Notes: a model not told the origin generated them from the letters alone. A DNA stretch of 48,295 nt from Ignavibacteriota bacterium (GCA_016219595.1 JACRLY010000094.1:1-48295); one strand, 5' to 3'. Shown: positions 8,473-18,618, counted from the stretch's first letter. Program-made: numbers and translations.

Positions 8473-9144
8473 ATGAATTTTAAAATCGAACATGAACCCG
8501 TATTTACCATATTGAGGGTAAATCTTGAAAAAGGTGAATCATTCAGGGCTGAAGCAGGAGCTATGATGTCTATGTCGCCAACAATTCAACTCGAAGCAAA
8601 GACAACCGGCAAAGGATTATTCGGAACTCTGAAAGCAGCAGTCGGCGGTGAAGGATTTTTTGCATCATTATTCACTGCGGTCGAAGGAGCAGGCGAAGTG
8701 GTTCTCGGTCCTGCGTCTCCGGGCGATATTTTAAAAATGGAATTGAATAATCAAACCATATATACCCAAGCGGGTGCTTACCTTGCTGGCAGTCCTAACC
8801 TCGAATTATCTACCAAAGGGTCGGCTAAGGCACTTTTTTCGGGTGAAGGATTATTCTTATCGAAAATTTCAGGCACAGGTACACTATTTGTAAGTTCTTA
8901 CGGTGCTATTTTTATGAAAGAACTTGCACCCGGTGAAAGATATATTGTTGACACAGGGCATATAGTTGCATTCGAGGAATCCATAAATTATACAATTAAG
9001 AAAGCAGCTAAAGGATTATTCTCTACCGTTGCTTCCGGCGAAGGGCTTGTCTGCGAATATGTAGGACCCGGCAAGCTGTGGGTTCAGACAAGAAATGTAG
9101 GTGCTTTGGCAAAACTGTTAATCCCGTTTTTGCCTAAATCATAG
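8473..9144 (+). CDS. AIM24 / TIGR00266 family protein
   Basis: A 223-residue protein of the AIM24 family, with the Gly-rich beta-roll pattern GESFRAEAGAMMSM near the start, FFTAVEGAGEV-like repeats in the middle, and the C-terminal GEGLVCEYVGPGKLWVQTR block. Function in bacteria is unknown; the name comes from a yeast mitochondrial protein. No signal peptide or membrane segment is visible. It is transcribed alone and followed by a strong terminator. Confidence 0.88.
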   Translation: MNFKIEHEPVFTILRVNLEKGESFRAEAGAMMSMSPTIQLEAKTTGKGLFGTLKAAVGGEGFFASLFTAVEGAGEVVLGPASPGDILKMELNNQTIYTQAGAYLAGSPNLELSTKGSAKALFSGEGLFLSKISGTGTLFVSSYGAIFMKELAPGERYIVDTGHIVAFEESINYTIKKAAKGLFSTVASGEGLVCEYVGPGKLWVQTRNVGALAKLLIPFLPKS

Positions 9145-9165
9145 GAAATGAGGCAATCCCAAAAT

Positions 9166-9199
9166 AAAAAAGGACACCGTATTGAGTGTCCTTTTTTTT
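9166..9199 (+). terminator. rho-independent terminator of the AIM24 gene
   Basis: AAAAAAGGACAC (9166-9177) pairs perfectly with GTGTCCTTTTTT (9186-9197) around an 8-base loop and runs straight into a T-tract. Because the stem includes A- and T-runs on both flanks it can also act on the convergent gene to its right. Confidence 0.88.
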
Positions 9200-9246
9200 T
9201 AATTTCCTTTTGTTTTATAAATTCAACATTCAAAATTATATAATTA

Positions 9247-10608
9247 CTATTTCACCATCACAAACTTCCCTGAATACGCCTTGCTACCCGCTCTCACCAC
9301 ACAAAAGTAAATACCGTTCGGAAGCGGGGAGCAGTCAAATTCTATCCGCTTGCCTGCTGAGTTTTTCGTCAGTAGTTCATTGCCGAGACAATCAAATATT
9401 GAAACACGGGCATTGCTCATAAATTCCAAAGGAAATTCAATTGAGATTTTGTTTGTTGCGGGATTTGGTATTATTTCAATACTGTTTGTTACTAATTTAT
9501 TATCTTCAACTCCGATTGTTTCAGGTTCTATTTTTAGCACCAGTTCTTTGTTTTTGCCGTATTTATTCATTCTCATAATACAGGTTGTTGTATCTGGCAA
9601 TAAGAAAGCATAATAAATAGTTTCACCATCACCTGTTACAGTTAATCCACAATTATAAACAACCCAGGAACGAACAAGCTGAACTAAATTTTTTCCTGAG
9701 GTATCAACCCTGTACCAACCACTTGCATCTCTTGCTATTCTATTAATTGAATCAAAAGGGTCATTTGTTGAAGAATAATTTTCACGTTGGTTCCTGTAAG
9801 ATAAATAAATATAAATACAACCTTCAGTACTTACTTTTAAGGGATAATGAGCACCAATAGTATGAGCGTGAATGTAAGAATAATTCCACTCATTATTTGG
9901 AATATCTAATATTATTTCATACTCATTGATAAAATAAAAATTTCGAGTAATTATAAAACCACAGAGAGCCTTAGAACCTTGAGTACATCCTTTAGGATGA
10001 GCAAAATAGTCAATATTATATGGCGGGAAATTTGGTAATTTTAGAGAATTGAATTTTGTATCAATTATTTTTTCATTAATTGGAAAACCAAGTTGACTAG
10101 ATAAATTTACATTCTCTCTATATATCGAACTGTCAGGAGAAGGAATACCATAAGGATAGGAAAAATATGCATAATTATCTGATGCCCACATTAATCCGAA
10201 TGGGCAATATTCTGAATCAACAGAACACAATACTGAATCAAAATTCTTTGTGTTAACATTGTAATAATAATTAACATTATTAGACCAGAAGCGAAGAGTG
10301 GTATTATCATTTCCCCATTCCAGATGAGTCCAGTTTAGTGGGTTGTAAATTTTTGTTTTTATTTTATTGATTATATTATAAATCCAAATACCATCATTTA
10401 AATAGGCAAGCCATTTGCCATCTTTTGAAACAGATAAATAATAAACATAAGAATTTAATGGATAAGGCTCATAAAAAAAATATTTACCGTACAATGCATC
10501 CCATCCATTTTCCAATTCTTCCGGCTTTACATAATTAGTATCTACTTGTGAATTGGAATTGTAAATATTGAATAATAATATAATTATCATTGATAATATT
10601 AATTTCAT
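9247..10608 (-). CDS. T9SS-sorted surface protein, predicted beta-propeller
   Basis: A 453-residue exported protein. Start ATG 10608 gives a good Sec signal (MKLILSMIIILLFNIYNSNS) and has AAAGGT just upstream; the longer frame to 10650 lacks one. The middle contains WD40/TolB-like blades such as SVSKDGKWLAYLNDG. The last 80 residues form a type A sorting domain: IIPNPATNKISIEF, then a beta-strand pair and a final GIYFCVVRAG...GKFVMVK. This domain directs export through the type IX system and anchoring at the cell surface. The specific role is unknown. Confidence 0.8.
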   Translation of the reverse strand: MKLILSMIIILLFNIYNSNSQVDTNYVKPEELENGWDALYGKYFFYEPYPLNSYVYYLSVSKDGKWLAYLNDGIWIYNIINKIKTKIYNPLNWTHLEWGNDNTTLRFWSNNVNYYYNVNTKNFDSVLCSVDSEYCPFGLMWASDNYAYFSYPYGIPSPDSSIYRENVNLSSQLGFPINEKIIDTKFNSLKLPNFPPYNIDYFAHPKGCTQGSKALCGFIITRNFYFINEYEIILDIPNNEWNYSYIHAHTIGAHYPLKVSTEGCIYIYLSYRNQRENYSSTNDPFDSINRIARDASGWYRVDTSGKNLVQLVRSWVVYNCGLTVTGDGETIYYAFLLPDTTTCIMRMNKYGKNKELVLKIEPETIGVEDNKLVTNSIEIIPNPATNKISIEFPLEFMSNARVSIFDCLGNELLTKNSAGKRIEFDCSPLPNGIYFCVVRAGSKAYSGKFVMVK

Positions 10609-10831
10609 GATTTTACCTTTTTTCCAAGTTCGTATATTATAATGACACAACAGAAGTAAAAAGGTCTCAAAATATTTTCATATTATTAACTTTAATAACA
10701 CAAGAAAAGGTAAAATGTTACAATGGACATGGATTTTTTTCTTTTAGAAGATTAATTTATCCGTTTATAAATAATAAATACAATTTAAAATTTATAAATA
10801 AAATATTTATTATACAATTTAGATTATAATT

Positions 10832-12304
10832 TTACTTGCTCTTTAAAGTTTTATGCAAATGTTCATAAGCTGATTTTACGCTTGGGTCAGTTACGAGATA
10901 GTTCTCGATTGTCTGGCATGAATGCAGAATTGTCGAGTGGTCGCGGTTACTGAAACCTGCTCCAATGCTTTTTAGCGAAAGCTGGGTAAACTGCTTAGTC
11001 AGGTATATTGCCATCTGCCTCGCAAGAGCAATTTCATGTTTTCGCGATTGAGACTCAAGACTTTCTACAGGCATTTTGTAATAACCGGCAACGAGTTCCT
11101 TTATATCATCTATAGTAACAGGCTTGGGTTCTCTTTTTGAGATTCCGTTAACCACTTCCTTTGCCAGGGCAAGGTTCAAAGATTTATTCTCAAAAGTATA
11201 TTTTGCAATCAGGCTAATCAGAGTGCCTTCGAGTTCACGTATGCTGTTAGTTACATACTTTGCGATGTACTCTACGATTTCAATCGGTAATTCGATTCCT
11301 TCATCCACACTTTTCTTTTGCAGTATTGCCATCCTCATTTCAAGGTCAGGCGGCTGAATGTCAACAATCAGTCCCCACTGGAAGCGCGAAATCAATCTCT
11401 CGTCAAGGTCTTTCAAATCGCGCGGGGGCCTGTCGCTTGTCAATATCAATTGCTTTCCGTCCTGGTGCAAAGCATTGAAGGTATGGAAGAAATTATCTGT
11501 GGTTTTTTCTTTTCCGCAGAAAAACTGTATATCGTCAACTATTAATGTATCGATGCTTCTGTATAGATTAATAAACTCATTTTGCCTGTTATTTTGAATA
11601 GCATTAATAAAATCCTGGGTGAACCTTTCGCTGGTTGTATATAAAACCTTCGATTTTTTGTGATTCTGCAGAATTTTATTACCGATACCCTGAACAAGAT
11701 GAGTTTTTCCGAGTCCTGAATCTCCATAAACTACAAGCGGGTTGTATCTCGTTTTACCCGGATTCTGACTAATTGCTAATCCAGCCGCATAAGCAAGCTG
11801 ATTACTTTCTCCCCTTACAAAATTATTAAAGGTATATTTAGGATTCAGATTAGAAGTGAATACTCTCTTTTCTGTATGGTTTTCTGCGAACCCGCCATGT
11901 ACCGGCTGCGGCGGAAACTTAAATGCCGGTAATTTGATTGTTCGCTTATCTGTCGTTGAATCGCTTTCGTCAACAACAATCTGATACAGAAGTTTTGCAT
12001 CTTCCCCCAATACCTGGCTGATGGTTTTTTGAAGAAGGGAATAATACTGGTCTTCAATCCATTCGCAGAAGAATTGACTCGGAACTTTTACGGTAAGTTG
12101 TTTGTTCTCCCATTTTAAAGCCTTTATAGGTTCGAACCACGTATTAAATATATGAGGAGAAACATTATCCTTAATTATTTCGAGGCATTTAATCCAATAA
12201 GCAGTTGCTTTTTTCTCGCCTTCTGTTGTTGTGCTTCCCTTTTTCCCGGGAGTTTTATCTTGTGTAAATAATGAAAGAGTGTCCTTAAGTTGATTGTCTG
12301 ACAC
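10832..12304 (-). CDS. dnaA: chromosomal replication initiator protein DnaA
   Basis: A 490-residue AAA+ initiator. Domain I spans about residues 35-110, then a linker; the Walker A GDSGLGKT is at 194-201 and the Walker B LIVDDIQF at about 254-261. The C-terminal domain IV carries the DnaA box-binding helix-turn-helix and the signature ending NRDHSTILHSC. Length is typical. It binds DnaA boxes at the origin and melts the AT-rich unwinding element. The upstream 784 bases are AT-rich and gene-free. Neither dnaN nor recF is adjacent, as is often the case outside Firmicutes and Proteobacteria. Confidence 0.97.
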   Translation of the reverse strand: MSDNQLKDTLSLFTQDKTPGKKGSTTTEGEKKATAYWIKCLEIIKDNVSPHIFNTWFEPIKALKWENKQLTVKVPSQFFCEWIEDQYYSLLQKTISQVLGEDAKLLYQIVVDESDSTTDKRTIKLPAFKFPPQPVHGGFAENHTEKRVFTSNLNPKYTFNNFVRGESNQLAYAAGLAISQNPGKTRYNPLVVYGDSGLGKTHLVQGIGNKILQNHKKSKVLYTTSERFTQDFINAIQNNRQNEFINLYRSIDTLIVDDIQFFCGKEKTTDNFFHTFNALHQDGKQLILTSDRPPRDLKDLDERLISRFQWGLIVDIQPPDLEMRMAILQKKSVDEGIELPIEIVEYIAKYVTNSIRELEGTLISLIAKYTFENKSLNLALAKEVVNGISKREPKPVTIDDIKELVAGYYKMPVESLESQSRKHEIALARQMAIYLTKQFTQLSLKSIGAGFSNRDHSTILHSCQTIENYLVTDPSVKSAYEHLHKTLKSK

Positions 12305-13088
12305 AACCTACCCCTTATGTTTAAAGATTCTGAAATAGTTATTTAAAAAGGAAAAATGCTAATAAAGAAAAACCTAACCTTCAATTTTCTCTCTTCGGGT
12401 AAAAGTACCCGATAACAATCAAACACTTTTTTATTAAAAAAAATTATTACTATGGAAATTTATTTAATTAAATTCTGTTGCTTTTTTATCAAATATATTA
12501 AAAAAGGCTTCTATTCACATTTTTAACAATTCCTTAACATTTAAAATCTGACTTTTTCTCAAAACACACAAGAAATAAATTTTCATTTTGAAAAATATTT
12601 TTCTTGGAAAATTCAAACAATTCTAATCTCAATGACTTATGAAACGTGCCAACAAATGTTAATTTTCAAATTATTTATTTTTCTCTTTTAAGTGCTTTAC
12701 ATTAAAATAATTAATGACAAAAACTGATACTCTATCACTCTTCATTCAATCTTAACATTTTGGTTTGGTATTCAAATTGATAAATTGACTATATAATTTG
12801 ACAGCAATTAATCAATGCCCGGCAATTATTCATTTCATTCGAAAATCGATTCAATATAATTTGCATAATTATTTTTTCAGCATACCGTAAACATAGTAAT
12901 GATGCGGGTTTTGGGCACCTAAGAAAATAATATTTTATCCCTGAAAAAAAGCCATACCCGGTTTTCACTTGTTTTAAAAAAAAGATTTTATAAAGAATTC
13001 AAAAAAATTAAAATGTATTTTCTCTTTATAACGTCTAACAGTAAGATAAAAATTATTTGGAATATAAACAAAATTACCGGAGAGGTTT
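12305..13088. other. 784-base AT-rich non-coding region upstream of dnaA; weak oriC candidate
   Basis: No gene is seen between dnaA and the divergent YCF48-type gene. The DNA has long A/T tracts (12425-12450, 12481-12505, 13000-13020) that could unwind easily. Only one near-match to the TTATNCACA DnaA box was found by eye: CTATTCACA at 12511-12519, one mismatch. A TCGGGTA/TACCCGA hairpin lies at 12395-12412. The lack of a box cluster makes an origin assignment weak; the region may only hold the two divergent promoters. Confidence 0.35.
12395..12412. promoter_or_regulatory. 7-bp perfect inverted repeat in the dnaA leader
   Basis: TCGGGTA (12395-12401) and TACCCGA (12406-12412) flank a 4-base loop about 90 bases upstream of the dnaA start. 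Its GC content stands out from the surroundings. It could be a protein-binding site or an RNA hairpin in the dnaA leader. Confidence 0.4.
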
Positions 13089-15434
13089 TTGAAATTAAAT
13101 TTTTACAATATATTATTTTTATTTTTTGGATTTATACTCAATTCCATTGTTGGTAATGCAAATTGGAAAAAAGTTGATATACCTCCCGGCTTTGAAACAA
13201 ATTCCGAATACTTAGAAGTGATGTTTCTCAAAAACAATCCCAGGCTCGGCTGGATATGCGGTTACGAAGGAAGAGTTCTCAGAACGGTTGACGGTGGAAA
13301 TACATGGACGGGAGTTAGAATTCCGAACGGGGGACAACTCGAAAGCATTCATTTCGTTGATTCACTCAACGGGTATACTTCAGGTCAATCAGGTATTTTC
13401 AAAAGTACAGACGGCGGTATAAACTGGAAAGATGTTACCCCTCAACAATCATCACCTGTACTTTGGGGCAATTATTTCGTAACTCGTGATGTAGGAGTTG
13501 TAATCGGAGGAGGCTGTGGTTCAGGACTTTATTTTTATCATACCTATGACGGTGGAAAAACCTGGACTACTTTCAGGCAAAACTATAATAATAACGGAGG
13601 ATTGACCGATGTTGTTCTTTATTCCGCTAACGGATTCGGAAATGCGGTATCGAGCGGAAGACTTTGGAGAACAAATGACGGCGGATTATCATGGAGTATG
13701 ATTTCGATAACTGGCGATGAAGACTGGCAGGAGGAATTATCAATAAATGGAAATACAATTCTATTACCATATTCATCTGGATGTGGTGGGCAAGATGAAG
13801 ATGGCGGACTACGGATTTCAACTGACGGCGGAATTAACTGGAGACAATACAGAACGAATAAACCTATGTTCGGCACATTCCTGCAGGATGAAAAAAGAGG
13901 CTGGGGTGTAGGTTGGGAAAGAAAAATATATTATACTTCCGATGCAGGTCAAACCTGGGCTCTTCGTAATTGCGGAATAGAACCCGGTGACAATCTTGAT
14001 GATATCTGGTTTATTAATGACACTACCGGCTGGGTTGTTGGATACAAAGTTTACAAAACTTTCAACTATGACACTCTCAATCCTGTGATTACAGCAACAG
14101 ATACCACCAAGTGCGAAGGCGACAGCGTCATACTTAATGTTAAACGGGATTATCCTCATTACAACTGGTCAACAGGTGAAACTACAAAGTCTATTGTTGT
14201 AAAAAAATCAGGAACATATTATATTACAGTTTCTAACACTGAATGTGACAGTACCAAATCAAATAAAATAAAAATATATTTTAATCCAAAACCAAAACCT
14301 CAGATTATAGTTAGCGATTCGATTATCTGCGAAAATGATTCCGCAAGATTGTCTCTCGATAAGCCCTATCCGTCAATTCGATGGTCAACAGGTGAAACTG
14401 CTCAATCAATAGTTGTAAATAAGGAAGGATTTTATTCTGTTAATATATTCGATACTAATGGTTGCACAGGTAATGCAACGCTATACATTACAGTAGTAGC
14501 AAATCCAAAACCTGAAATCAACAAAATTTCAAGACCTGTTTCTTGCGTTGGTGACAGCATAATACTTGAAACATCGCCGTCATTCGCCGAATATTCATGG
14601 TTCGATGCCGGCAAAAGCAAACTAATCAGTTCTGGAAAAAACAGAATAGTAATTACAGAAGATGGCGATTATTATGTCATCGTAAAAAATTCCTATGGTT
14701 GTATTGGAATTTCTGATACGGTTCCCGCTAAATTCAAATTCGATACTAACAGGATAAGTGTTGACATATTATCAAGCTCAATAAGGAATTTCACTTTTGA
14801 TTCTACAAATGTTTTAAGTATTCTCTGCAAAAAACTTAGAATAAGAAATGTCGGCAGTGAAACTGAAATTATAGATAATATATATTTACAGAGAAATATT
14901 GAATTTTCAATTCCTCAATCGCAGTTCCCATTAACACTAATTCCAAATGACAGTTTCGATGTGGAAGTATGCTTTGCTCCAAATACATTAGGTGAACAGT
15001 ATGATACTCTTGTTATAGACGATCATTGCTATCCTCACCTTATTCCTTTACTTGGCACAGGCTATCCGAATCTTTACGGCGGTAAAACCAAATGCGACAT
15101 ACCAATTGAATTCATTACAGCGGATTTATACTCATACACAATCAGAGTTTCCCAGCCTCAGCCTAATCCGGCTGCTGGTCCTGTCAAACTCGATTTTGTC
15201 AGATTTGTTCCCCGTGGTGAATCGACTTATGAAACATTCAAACTTTATAATACTCTTGGTTCGGAAATGGCAACAGGGAGTTTAATTGTCCGGGAACATC
15301 AAAGCAATTCCAATGGGAGTATTACTACGGGTAATATTCAATTCGATGTTCAAGGCTTAACCAACGGATTATATTATGCCTTAATAAAAACAAAAAATAA
15401 TAATTACATTTATCCTGTAGTAATTGACAAATAA
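13089..15434 (+). CDS. T9SS-sorted protein with YCF48/BNR-type repeats and Ig-like domains
   Basis: A 781-residue exported protein. The start is TTG 13089, which directly follows GGAGAGG and opens a signal peptide (FYNILFLFFGFIL). About residues 55-320 contain at least six Asp-box-like repeats (DGGNTWTG, DGGINWKD, DGGKTWTT, DGGLSWSM, DGGINWRQ, DAGQTWAL), typical of YCF48/sortilin-like propellers. Residues 340-560 hold three Ig/PKD-like modules, two with the repeated WSTGET. A choice-of-anchor segment follows, and the C-terminal 90 residues start with QPQPNPAAG and form a type A sorting domain. It is probably displayed on the surface; partner or ligand unknown. A TTG start is uncommon here. 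Confidence 0.82.
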   Translation: MKLNFYNILFLFFGFILNSIVGNANWKKVDIPPGFETNSEYLEVMFLKNNPRLGWICGYEGRVLRTVDGGNTWTGVRIPNGGQLESIHFVDSLNGYTSGQSGIFKSTDGGINWKDVTPQQSSPVLWGNYFVTRDVGVVIGGGCGSGLYFYHTYDGGKTWTTFRQNYNNNGGLTDVVLYSANGFGNAVSSGRLWRTNDGGLSWSMISITGDEDWQEELSINGNTILLPYSSGCGGQDEDGGLRISTDGGINWRQYRTNKPMFGTFLQDEKRGWGVGWERKIYYTSDAGQTWALRNCGIEPGDNLDDIWFINDTTGWVVGYKVYKTFNYDTLNPVITATDTTKCEGDSVILNVKRDYPHYNWSTGETTKSIVVKKSGTYYITVSNTECDSTKSNKIKIYFNPKPKPQIIVSDSIICENDSARLSLDKPYPSIRWSTGETAQSIVVNKEGFYSVNIFDTNGCTGNATLYITVVANPKPEINKISRPVSCVGDSIILETSPSFAEYSWFDAGKSKLISSGKNRIVITEDGDYYVIVKNSYGCIGISDTVPAKFKFDTNRISVDILSSSIRNFTFDSTNVLSILCKKLRIRNVGSETEIIDNIYLQRNIEFSIPQSQFPLTLIPNDSFDVEVCFAPNTLGEQYDTLVIDDHCYPHLIPLLGTGYPNLYGGKTKCDIPIEFITADLYSYTIRVSQPQPNPAAGPVKLDFVRFVPRGESTYETFKLYNTLGSEMATGSLIVREHQSNSNGSITTGNIQFDVQGLTNGLYYALIKTKNNNYIYPVVIDK

Positions 15435-15492
15435 AAGTTGAGTAATATTAACAGGAAAAAAATCATTTCTTACACAATTTAATTTCTTTTTT

Positions 15493-15500
15493 TATTTTTG
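15493..15500 (+). promoter_or_regulatory. possible -7 element upstream of the UbiA-family gene
   Basis: TATTTTTG matches TAnnTTTG about 85 bases before the ATG at 15586. No convincing -33 TTG is seen. Confidence 0.28.
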
Positions 15501-15585
15501 TACCTCTAAATGAAATAACATATTCAGGTTATTTGAAAATAAATTTGTTAATTGTTTCAATTGATTTTTTTGTTGGAGGTTCTTT

Positions 15586-16527
15586 ATGGAAAAAATTAGT
15601 GCGCCAAAATTATGGCTGGCTCAGATCAGGGTCAACTTTTTGATATTGGCAGTTCTCCTTGTCGCAATCGGATGGGCATTGTCATATAAATACCTGCTCG
15701 CAGCTCACCAGGGTTTCGATTGGTTTAAAGCAATTCTTTTAATGGTAGGTTCTATTTCAGCACATGCTTCGGTCAACCTATTCAACGAGTATTCGGATTA
15801 TAAAACCAAAATAGATTTTGATACAAATAAGACACCTTTCAGCGGCGGCACAGGACTGCTCCCGGGGGGCAAGTCAAAACCCGGCAGTGTGCTTTTCGCA
15901 TCAATTTTAACTTTATTAATATCCGCAGCGATTGGTATCTATTTCACAATTACTGTTCATTGGTCAATTGTACTGACAATTGGAATCGGTGCTTTTGCCA
16001 TCGTTCTTTATACTCCATTTTTAGCAAAAATACTGCTTGGAGAATTTTTTGCCGGATTTGCACTCGGGACTATGGTGGTTGTCGGAACATTCATCGGTAT
16101 GACAGCCAGCCCAGGAATGACATTTTCAAATATCATTCCTCTCGAAGTATGGCTGATTGCAATTCCACCTGGAATATTGACATGGCTTCTACTGTTTATC
16201 AATGAATTTCCGGATGTCGAAGCTGATAAAAAAGGAGGCAGGTTTCATTTGCTTATTTTACTCGGCAGAAAAACATCGGGCTATGTCTATACTGCTATGC
16301 TCAGTATCTGCTACCTGACTATCATAATTTTACCGATTGCACATATTACTTCATACTGGATTTATATTGCATTATTGACAGTACCGCTGGCAATTAAGGT
16401 ATTCACTGTAGTATTGAAGGATTATGACAATATGGAAAAACTTGTTCCGGCACTTGGTCAGGATGTATTGATTGTTCTCGGCACCGACCTGCTTCTCGCT
16501 GTAGCAGTAATGTTGCCTTTACTCTAA
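15586..16527 (+). CDS. UbiA-family prenyltransferase (MenA-like)
   Basis: A 313-residue protein with about eight or nine membrane segments and both Asp-rich motifs of the family: NEYSDYKTKID after the second segment and NEFPDVEADKKGG in the loop before the sixth. These bind the Mg-prenyl-diphosphate. The sequence LFNEYSDYKTKIDFDT resembles 1,4-dihydroxy-2-naphthoate octaprenyltransferase, so menaquinone synthesis is the likeliest role. No other men genes are adjacent to confirm it. GGAGG lies 8 bases before the ATG. The gene ends 9 bases before the reductase gene, so they are probably co-transcribed. Confidence 0.82.
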   Translation: MEKISAPKLWLAQIRVNFLILAVLLVAIGWALSYKYLLAAHQGFDWFKAILLMVGSISAHASVNLFNEYSDYKTKIDFDTNKTPFSGGTGLLPGGKSKPGSVLFASILTLLISAAIGIYFTITVHWSIVLTIGIGAFAIVLYTPFLAKILLGEFFAGFALGTMVVVGTFIGMTASPGMTFSNIIPLEVWLIAIPPGILTWLLLFINEFPDVEADKKGGRFHLLILLGRKTSGYVYTAMLSICYLTIIILPIAHITSYWIYIALLTVPLAIKVFTVVLKDYDNMEKLVPALGQDVLIVLGTDLLLAVAVMLPLL

Positions 16528-16536
16528 AAACCGGAA

Positions 16537-17379
16537 ATGAAATATCTTATAATAGGGCATAAGGGACAGCTTGGCAAAGAATTTGTCAAAAGACTGTCCC
16601 TTTTGAATTATGATTTTACCGGCGTTGACATTGATGAATTGGACATTACAAAGAGGGATGATGTAATCAAACTAATAAAAAATCTCAAACCCGATTTCAC
16701 TATCAATTGTGCCGCATATAATCTTGTTGATGATGCTGAAAAAAATCCCGGCAAAGCATTTGCTGTCAATGCTGATGCAGTACACAACTTAGCACTTGCC
16801 TCCGCAGAATCGAATTCGTTTCTTATTCACTTCGGCAGTGATTATGTTTTCGACGGGACAAAATCCGATGGTTTGTATACTGAAAAGGATTTGCCGAATC
16901 CCATCAACAAATACGGAGAAAGCAAATTGAAAGGGGAACAACTTATTTCAGAAGTAACGGATAATTATCTCATATTCAGGTTGAGCTGGGTATTCGGCGA
17001 AGGTACACAAAATTTCATTCACAAATTTATTAACTGGTCGAAAAACTCAAACGAGCTGAAAATCGCTTACGATGAAATTTCTGTCCCAACATATACAAAA
17101 GATATAGTCGATGTAACAATGAAATCTATTGAAAAAGGAATTACAGGATTATATCATCTAACAAATACGGGTTCAACATCAAGATTCGACTGGGCAAAAC
17201 ATATAGCAGAAATTTTAATATTGAAAGCGAATCTCATTCCGGTATCAAAAGATATTTTCAATCTCCCGGCAAAAAGACCTGACTTTTCTGCAATGGACAA
17301 TCTGAAAATATCGAATGAACTTGGAATTACAATTCCAAAATGGGAAGAATCTGTGGAGAATTACCTTAGTAGTAAATAA
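16537..17379 (+). CDS. rfbD: dTDP-4-dehydrorhamnose reductase-like SDR protein (RmlD/RfbD)
   Basis: A 280-residue extended short-chain dehydrogenase. It has the NAD(P)-binding GHKGQLGKE at the start, an INCAAYNLVDDAEKNP block characteristic of RmlD, the SDYVFDG motif, and the catalytic YGESK pair. RmlD reduces dTDP-4-dehydrorhamnose to dTDP-rhamnose for surface polysaccharides. The rest of the rml set is not nearby; only the prenyltransferase lies upstream. The general family is secure, the exact substrate less so. Confidence 0.85.
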   Translation: MKYLIIGHKGQLGKEFVKRLSLLNYDFTGVDIDELDITKRDDVIKLIKNLKPDFTINCAAYNLVDDAEKNPGKAFAVNADAVHNLALASAESNSFLIHFGSDYVFDGTKSDGLYTEKDLPNPINKYGESKLKGEQLISEVTDNYLIFRLSWVFGEGTQNFIHKFINWSKNSNELKIAYDEISVPTYTKDIVDVTMKSIEKGITGLYHLTNTGSTSRFDWAKHIAEILILKANLIPVSKDIFNLPAKRPDFSAMDNLKISNELGITIPKWEESVENYLSSK

Positions 17380-17459
17380 CTGATTATGAATTCCATAGAT
17401 TATACAGCAGCCTGAAAAATAAATAGCATAATTTTTAATTATTAATTGTGAATTATTAA

Positions 17460-18581
17460 TTACCCTGTCGTTTTCCTGTATCTCCATGTCGAAAGACTTA
17501 TCATTAAAAGTGCCAATCCGAGTAGCATCCAGAATTGCTTTTGCACCTCGAAAAATCCGGAACCTTTCAGCAATACTCTCCTCATAATCTCTATGAAATG
17601 AGCTACGGGATTGAATAAAGTTATGATTTGTGCCCATCCCGGCATGCTGTCAATCGGTGTAAACAATCCGCTCATCAGCATAAACAATACCATGAAGAAC
17701 CAGGACAGGAACAATGCCTGCTGCTGGGTTTCGGCTATAGTCGATATGAATAGACCTATTGCCTGTATTACGAGCAGATAAGTAGATGCGAGAAAAAATA
17801 TCAATAGCAAATTCCCTTCAATCGGTACATCGAAAACAAATTTTGAGATTGCTAATCCGAGAACGAGTTCAAAATTTGCAAGAAGCCAGAACGGCAGCAG
17901 TTTCCCGATGATGAAATGCCTCTTTCGTATTGGGGTAACGTTTAACTGCTCTATTGTTCCGATTTCCTTTTCACGTACAATATTCATGCTCGAAAGAAAC
18001 ATGCCGACCACTGTCACAAGCAGCACCAGTATACCCGGCACCATATAATGCTTGTAATCGAGTTCCTGGTTATACCAGTATCTTGGAATGATATTAATCA
18101 GGCTGTATTCAGAACGCATCAGGTTGTATTTGAAATCTGTAAGTATTTCCTGGTTGAAGCCGATTACAATCGAAGATGCATAAGATTGAATAACAGCCGC
18201 AGCAGCACCGTCTTCGGCATTAATAATGAATTGCACCTTTGCTTTACCGGTATTGATTATGTCTTTTTCAAAATTTCGCGGTATCAGCAGAATCATTCTA
18301 GCTTTGTGAACCGCCAAATCATTTTTTGCAGTTTCATCGGAATAAGTGCTTCCAGTATATTGAAAGTAATTGGTGGCAACGAATTTATTAATGAGCATTC
18401 TCGAAAAATTGCTGTTGTCATTGTTGACTATTACCATATCGACTTTTTTGATTTCAAAGGTTGCCGCATGAACGAGAATCAGTAACTGAAAAATAGGAAG
18501 AAAGAAAATAATAGGAATCATCTGTTTATTACGCAGAATCTGAAGAAATTCCTTTTTTATAATAAATAAAATTGTTCTCAT
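17460..18581 (-). CDS. ABC-2 type transporter permease (YhhJ/YbhR-like)
   Basis: A 373-residue membrane protein. It has one N-terminal segment (about residues 23-42), a large extracytoplasmic domain to about residue 175, then five segments, the ABC-2 layout of YbhR/YhhJ exporters. The segment VREKEIGTIEQLNVTPI is the cytoplasmic coupling region typical of the family. Such permeases normally pair with an ATPase and an HlyD-like protein, but neither is adjacent: the next gene upstream is the divergent nadA. The ATPase may be encoded elsewhere, or the gene may be an orphan. A TetR-like palindrome lies 22 bases upstream of its start. Confidence 0.82.
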   Translation of the reverse strand: MRTILFIIKKEFLQILRNKQMIPIIFFLPIFQLLILVHAATFEIKKVDMVIVNNDNSNFSRMLINKFVATNYFQYTGSTYSDETAKNDLAVHKARMILLIPRNFEKDIINTGKAKVQFIINAEDGAAAAVIQSYASSIVIGFNQEILTDFKYNLMRSEYSLINIIPRYWYNQELDYKHYMVPGILVLLVTVVGMFLSSMNIVREKEIGTIEQLNVTPIRKRHFIIGKLLPFWLLANFELVLGLAISKFVFDVPIEGNLLLIFFLASTYLLVIQAIGLFISTIAETQQQALFLSWFFMVLFMLMSGLFTPIDSMPGWAQIITLFNPVAHFIEIMRRVLLKGSGFFEVQKQFWMLLGLALLMISLSTWRYRKTTG

Positions 18582-18602
18582 TCCAGATATTAACCATTTA
18601 AT

Positions 18603-18618
18603 TTAACCAATTGGTTAA
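18603..18618. promoter_or_regulatory. 16-bp perfect palindrome, likely TetR-type operator
   Basis: TTAACCAATTGGTTAA is a perfect palindrome between the divergent permease (start 18581) and nadA (start 18712). Size and symmetry fit TetR-family operators, and ABC-2 exporter operons are often TetR-controlled. No regulator gene is adjacent. Confidence 0.5.
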
